From Acanthacorydalis orientalis (Eukaryota; Arthropoda; Insecta; Megaloptera; Corydalidae): a stretch of DNA of 64,000 bases. The notes beneath the pieces are model-generated. The model was not told where the DNA came from and searched no databases. It saw only the letters and a list, made by a program, of their open reading frames with translations. The DNA is taken from the NCBI GenBank assembly GCA_034766995.1, contig CM068322.1, positions 19,421,745 to 19,485,744 of the forward strand, read 5' to 3'. Positions within the stretch are counted from its first letter, which is position 1, and each line of letters begins with the position of its first letter. Shown one piece after another: positions 61,303 through 64,000 of this stretch. A program made the position numbers and the translations under genes.

Positions 61303-61305
<3 letters not shown>
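61030..61305. other. unique spacer between two long arrays
   Basis: About 280 bases with moderate composition (TACGTAGGCGTG near 61133) and no frame. Confidence 0.5.
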
Positions 61306-61306
<1 letters not shown>

Positions 61307-61384
<78 letters not shown>

Positions 61385-61385
61385 T
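61307..61385. repeat. (TA)n-(TATG)n microsatellite
   Basis: About 50 bases of AT run into about seven TATG units. Confidence 0.96.
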
Positions 61386-61561
61386 TTTATTTTACAAGCT
61401 ATTTTAAGTACTTTTAAAAAAGAAATAATTCGACAGTAGTAATGATGAATAGATTGCAATTAAACAGATATTTTCATGTTCATATTAAAAGTGAAATATT
61501 TCTAAAATAAGAGATTTTATAAGAATGACAGATATCACGCTAATATTTTTTATACTATGGC

Positions 61562-61700
61562 TCCATTTACTTTCACAAATGAATTTATTCACTCACCAAA
61601 AACCAGCATATTATTCGTATTTTAGTGCTTCTAAATAATAGAATCTCAATGGCATAAAAAACAATAAAATTAATTGTTAAACATTTTAGACAAAGAAAAA
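61562..61700. mobile_element. family P interspersed repeat, copy 9
   Basis: CTTTCACAAATGAATTTATT matches the terminal repeat of the 43.7-kb copy, CAATGGCATAAAAAACAATA recalls the GGCAT block, and AATTAATTGTTAAACATTTT is the core. Confidence 0.5.
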
Positions 61701-61934
61701 AAATTATGTATATTTTGGGCCAATGAAAAATGAACAATATTTTTTTAAAAAAATACTATATATGCGTATATGTATATAACTGTATGACCTTTCGGTCTAT
61801 TTAATTACCTGTAAATGGCGTAAGAAATGAAACCAATTACAAAAGCAATAGAAAACATTTCAAAGCGAAAAAATTACATATTTATTTTTTAACTTATATG
61901 GATTTTACCTATCTCATCCTTAAGCAAAGTAATA

Positions 61935-61939
<5 letters not shown>

Positions 61940-61977
<38 letters not shown>
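61940..61977. repeat. (AT)n microsatellite
   Basis: About 18 units. Confidence 0.95.
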
Positions 61978-61980
<3 letters not shown>

Positions 61981-61984
61981 TATT

Positions 61985-63390
61985 TCTTAATAAAAAAGAT
62001 TTCAGTAGGTTGATATAAAGATGTTTGTCACTAATAATTTTCAAAATTTGTCATCATGTGATTGGCATCCACAATCAAAAAAATGTGTAAATAACGGCAT
62101 TCGAATTTTTACATAGCAAATGTGACAGATTCGTGAAGCACCGGTTACATATCACTGGTTTGTTCTATTATAGCTACTCTGAGAAACAAATAATATCCAA
62201 TTTATTCATTTTTCAAAATGACTTCTATTAATACAAATAATCTTTATGAATTACTAGTAAATACAGATTTTTAATATCGAATAATTAATATTATTTTTTA
62301 ATCTGCTGTTAATTGACAACAAATAATCAGTTAATTGTTATTCTTTTTCAGATTTATGTTGTAATTGACATATGATCATTCTTTTATCAAATATTAAAAC
62401 AGAAAATTGTTAATCAGTTCTTAACAATATGATTTCTAGCTATGTGCGTTAACTGATTACAAATATTAAAAAAGTAATTATTACTTTTAATAAGAATAAT
62501 CAAAACTAAAAATATTAAAATAAAATTTAATATTAATTAAATAAATAACGAGCAACTTCTTTTATGTTATTTCATTTTTGTGTTGGCTGAATGTATCCAA
62601 TACCTAATAAATAATTTGGCCAACAAATACAAACTTATATGAAAGTAATTTATAATACATATGTAAATTACATGATATTAATTTCCCAATAACATGAATT
62701 TATAAATACAAGTAATTTAAAATTAAATATGGTTGAATATTCAAATGTATTATTTTCTATATAGTTATTAAAAAAGTCAAATATTATCAGAGAAAAATAA
62801 TAGATATTTTCTGAAATATAACGAAAAATTATTTCTGTTCTGATTAACTTTTTTTCCTTACCGTCTCAACATTATTTTTACAGCATAATAGACCGAGGTA
62901 AATTAAATGTGTATTTTAGATCAAAAATATTTGTTGTATTTTTTATAGTCAAAATTAATTTGATATACATACATTTACATTCAATAATATTCATTTTTTT
63001 AAAAAAAATAACTTTTGTTTTCGACCACATTTTCTGTGATTGGTTTGAATAGAGAAAAAGATGCATTCCATTATTAATACTGTACTTATACTATTTTATG
63101 GATATTATAAAAAAAATTCTAACAAGCTCTATTTAATAATTTTGGTTCACATGGAGCATAAGGAAAATAGCTCTCATAGTAAAAATATTCTTATATTCTA
63201 AAAATAATGATAAATTTTTCGTTAATATATATATACATACATAGACAGTAGGCAGATAGATATCTTAATGCTTAGTGTTTTTGATAGTAACTTAATTTGT
63301 ATTATTTCAGTTATAATACTTTCACTTACCAACATTTAAAATAAAACTATCATCTGACGCTGTTATAAAATACATACATATGTACGTCAT
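61985..63390. other. AT-rich stretch, nothing seen
   Basis: No gene or repeat could be supported apart from a short ATAC/GACAG tract near 63.23 kb. Confidence 0.6.

Positions 63391-63393
<3 letters not shown>

Positions 63394-63443
<50 letters not shown>
63394..63443. repeat. (AT)n microsatellite
   Basis: About 24 units, followed by GCACGTATGCACGTATG. Confidence 0.96.
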
Positions 63444-63447
<4 letters not shown>

Positions 63448-63680
63448 GCACGTATGCACGTATGTATATATCTTTGAATGTGCATTAGCGTATAAAATAA
63501 AAGCAAGTCTGTTTAGAACGTCAGTGTTTGAATTAGCAAATGAACATTGAATACAAGCCACGCCTTTAAAAGAAACCACATGCGCACAAGCATACAAATT
63601 TGTTTATGTCAGTCATTTCCAAATTTTATGCACTGAAGCGCGTTTCTCTAACCTGTTTAGCTGTAATTAGTCCCCTCTAC
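63444..63680. other. GC-richer segment, possible regulatory or exonic DNA
   Basis: Contains GCACGTATGCACGTATG, CCACGCCTTTAAAAG, ACATGCGCACAAGC and GAAGCGCGTTTC, all unlike the flanks. The minus-strand frame starting near 63597 (about 50 residues before it enters the AT array) begins MYACAHVVSFKGVACIQCSF. It is Cys/Ala-rich but unsupported by any splice or start context that I can verify. Confidence 0.25.
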
Positions 63681-64000
63681 TTTCTAGTTTCATATTTACT
63701 TCATATAATGGCATAGAAATATGTTCTAGGAATGAATTCAAAATGAAGTCGTCTGTTTACAATGTCTAGAAAAAAAGCTATATTTTTTATTAAAAATGTT
63801 ATATCTTTAATGAAACAATTACAGGATAAGTAAATAATATTAATATGAATTTTAAAAAGATATGATTTTTATCAATAAAGAAATTAAATATCAAATAATC
63901 GGACATTTTGTTTGAGCAAAACACTATTTACATGTATAATATGTAACTTGGAAATAAATTTGAATACGATATTTTCGGTTTTTAAAAACATAATAAACAT

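Overview
The window is 64 kb of very AT-rich animal nuclear DNA, clearly eukaryotic. It has no operons, ribosome binding sites or dense genes. It is full of (AT)n microsatellites, often compounded with GT, TATG or CT/GA tracts, and carries decayed mariner elements, piggyBac-like (TTAA-flanked) non-autonomous elements and small palindromic repeats. The few GC-richer islands are not depleted of CpG and carry arthropod-like core-promoter motifs (TCAGT initiators, TATA and CCAAT boxes). I infer an arthropod, most likely an insect; a hymenopteran is plausible but unproven. Nearly all of the window is intergenic or deep intronic, and most open frames are artefacts of AT repeats or chance.

Layout. 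0-1.3 kb: AT array and a GC-richer island (0.84-1.24 kb). 1.3-5.6 kb: AT desert with microsatellites and one foldback repeat (5.1 kb). 5.64-6.5 kb: the best gene-start candidate, a CpG-rich block ending in an ATG in good context and a consensus splice donor, CG|GTGAGT, on the plus strand. 6.7-13.7 kb: desert. 13.73-13.87 kb: a striking long hairpin with CACGTG in both arms. 14.3 kb: foldback repeat. 15.26-15.92 kb and 25.12-25.38 kb: TTAA-flanked, piggyBac-like non-autonomous elements. 17.33-17.54 kb and 41.25-41.66 kb: internally deleted mariners. 28.6-28.9 kb: a transposase N-terminal remnant of the cecropia/Hsmar1 mariner type. 20.2-20.9 kb: a perfect 13-bp hairpin and a small CpG-bearing island. 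23.4-23.9 kb: two exon-like stretches, including an 83-residue minus-strand open segment behind a plausible acceptor. 33.06-33.20 kb: an isolated GC-richer 47-codon open segment. 49.8-50.45 kb: a promoter-like block with CCAAT and TATA boxes followed by a 46-codon ORF in strong start context. 57.5 and 59.0 kb: two more foldback repeats. 58.25-58.50 kb: an island with two opposed CCAAT boxes. 63.44-63.68 kb: a further GC-richer island.

Two home-made repeat families stand out. One is a dispersed ~120-190 bp element with a palindromic AATTAATT core (about ten copies seen). The other is a foldback family, with TCATCTTCAG-like motifs in arms of about 45 bp (four copies). No tRNA, rRNA, CRISPR array or complete protein-coding gene could be supported, so any gene here is represented only by a candidate first exon, isolated exons or small ORFs. 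Coordinates of repeats are good to a few bases.
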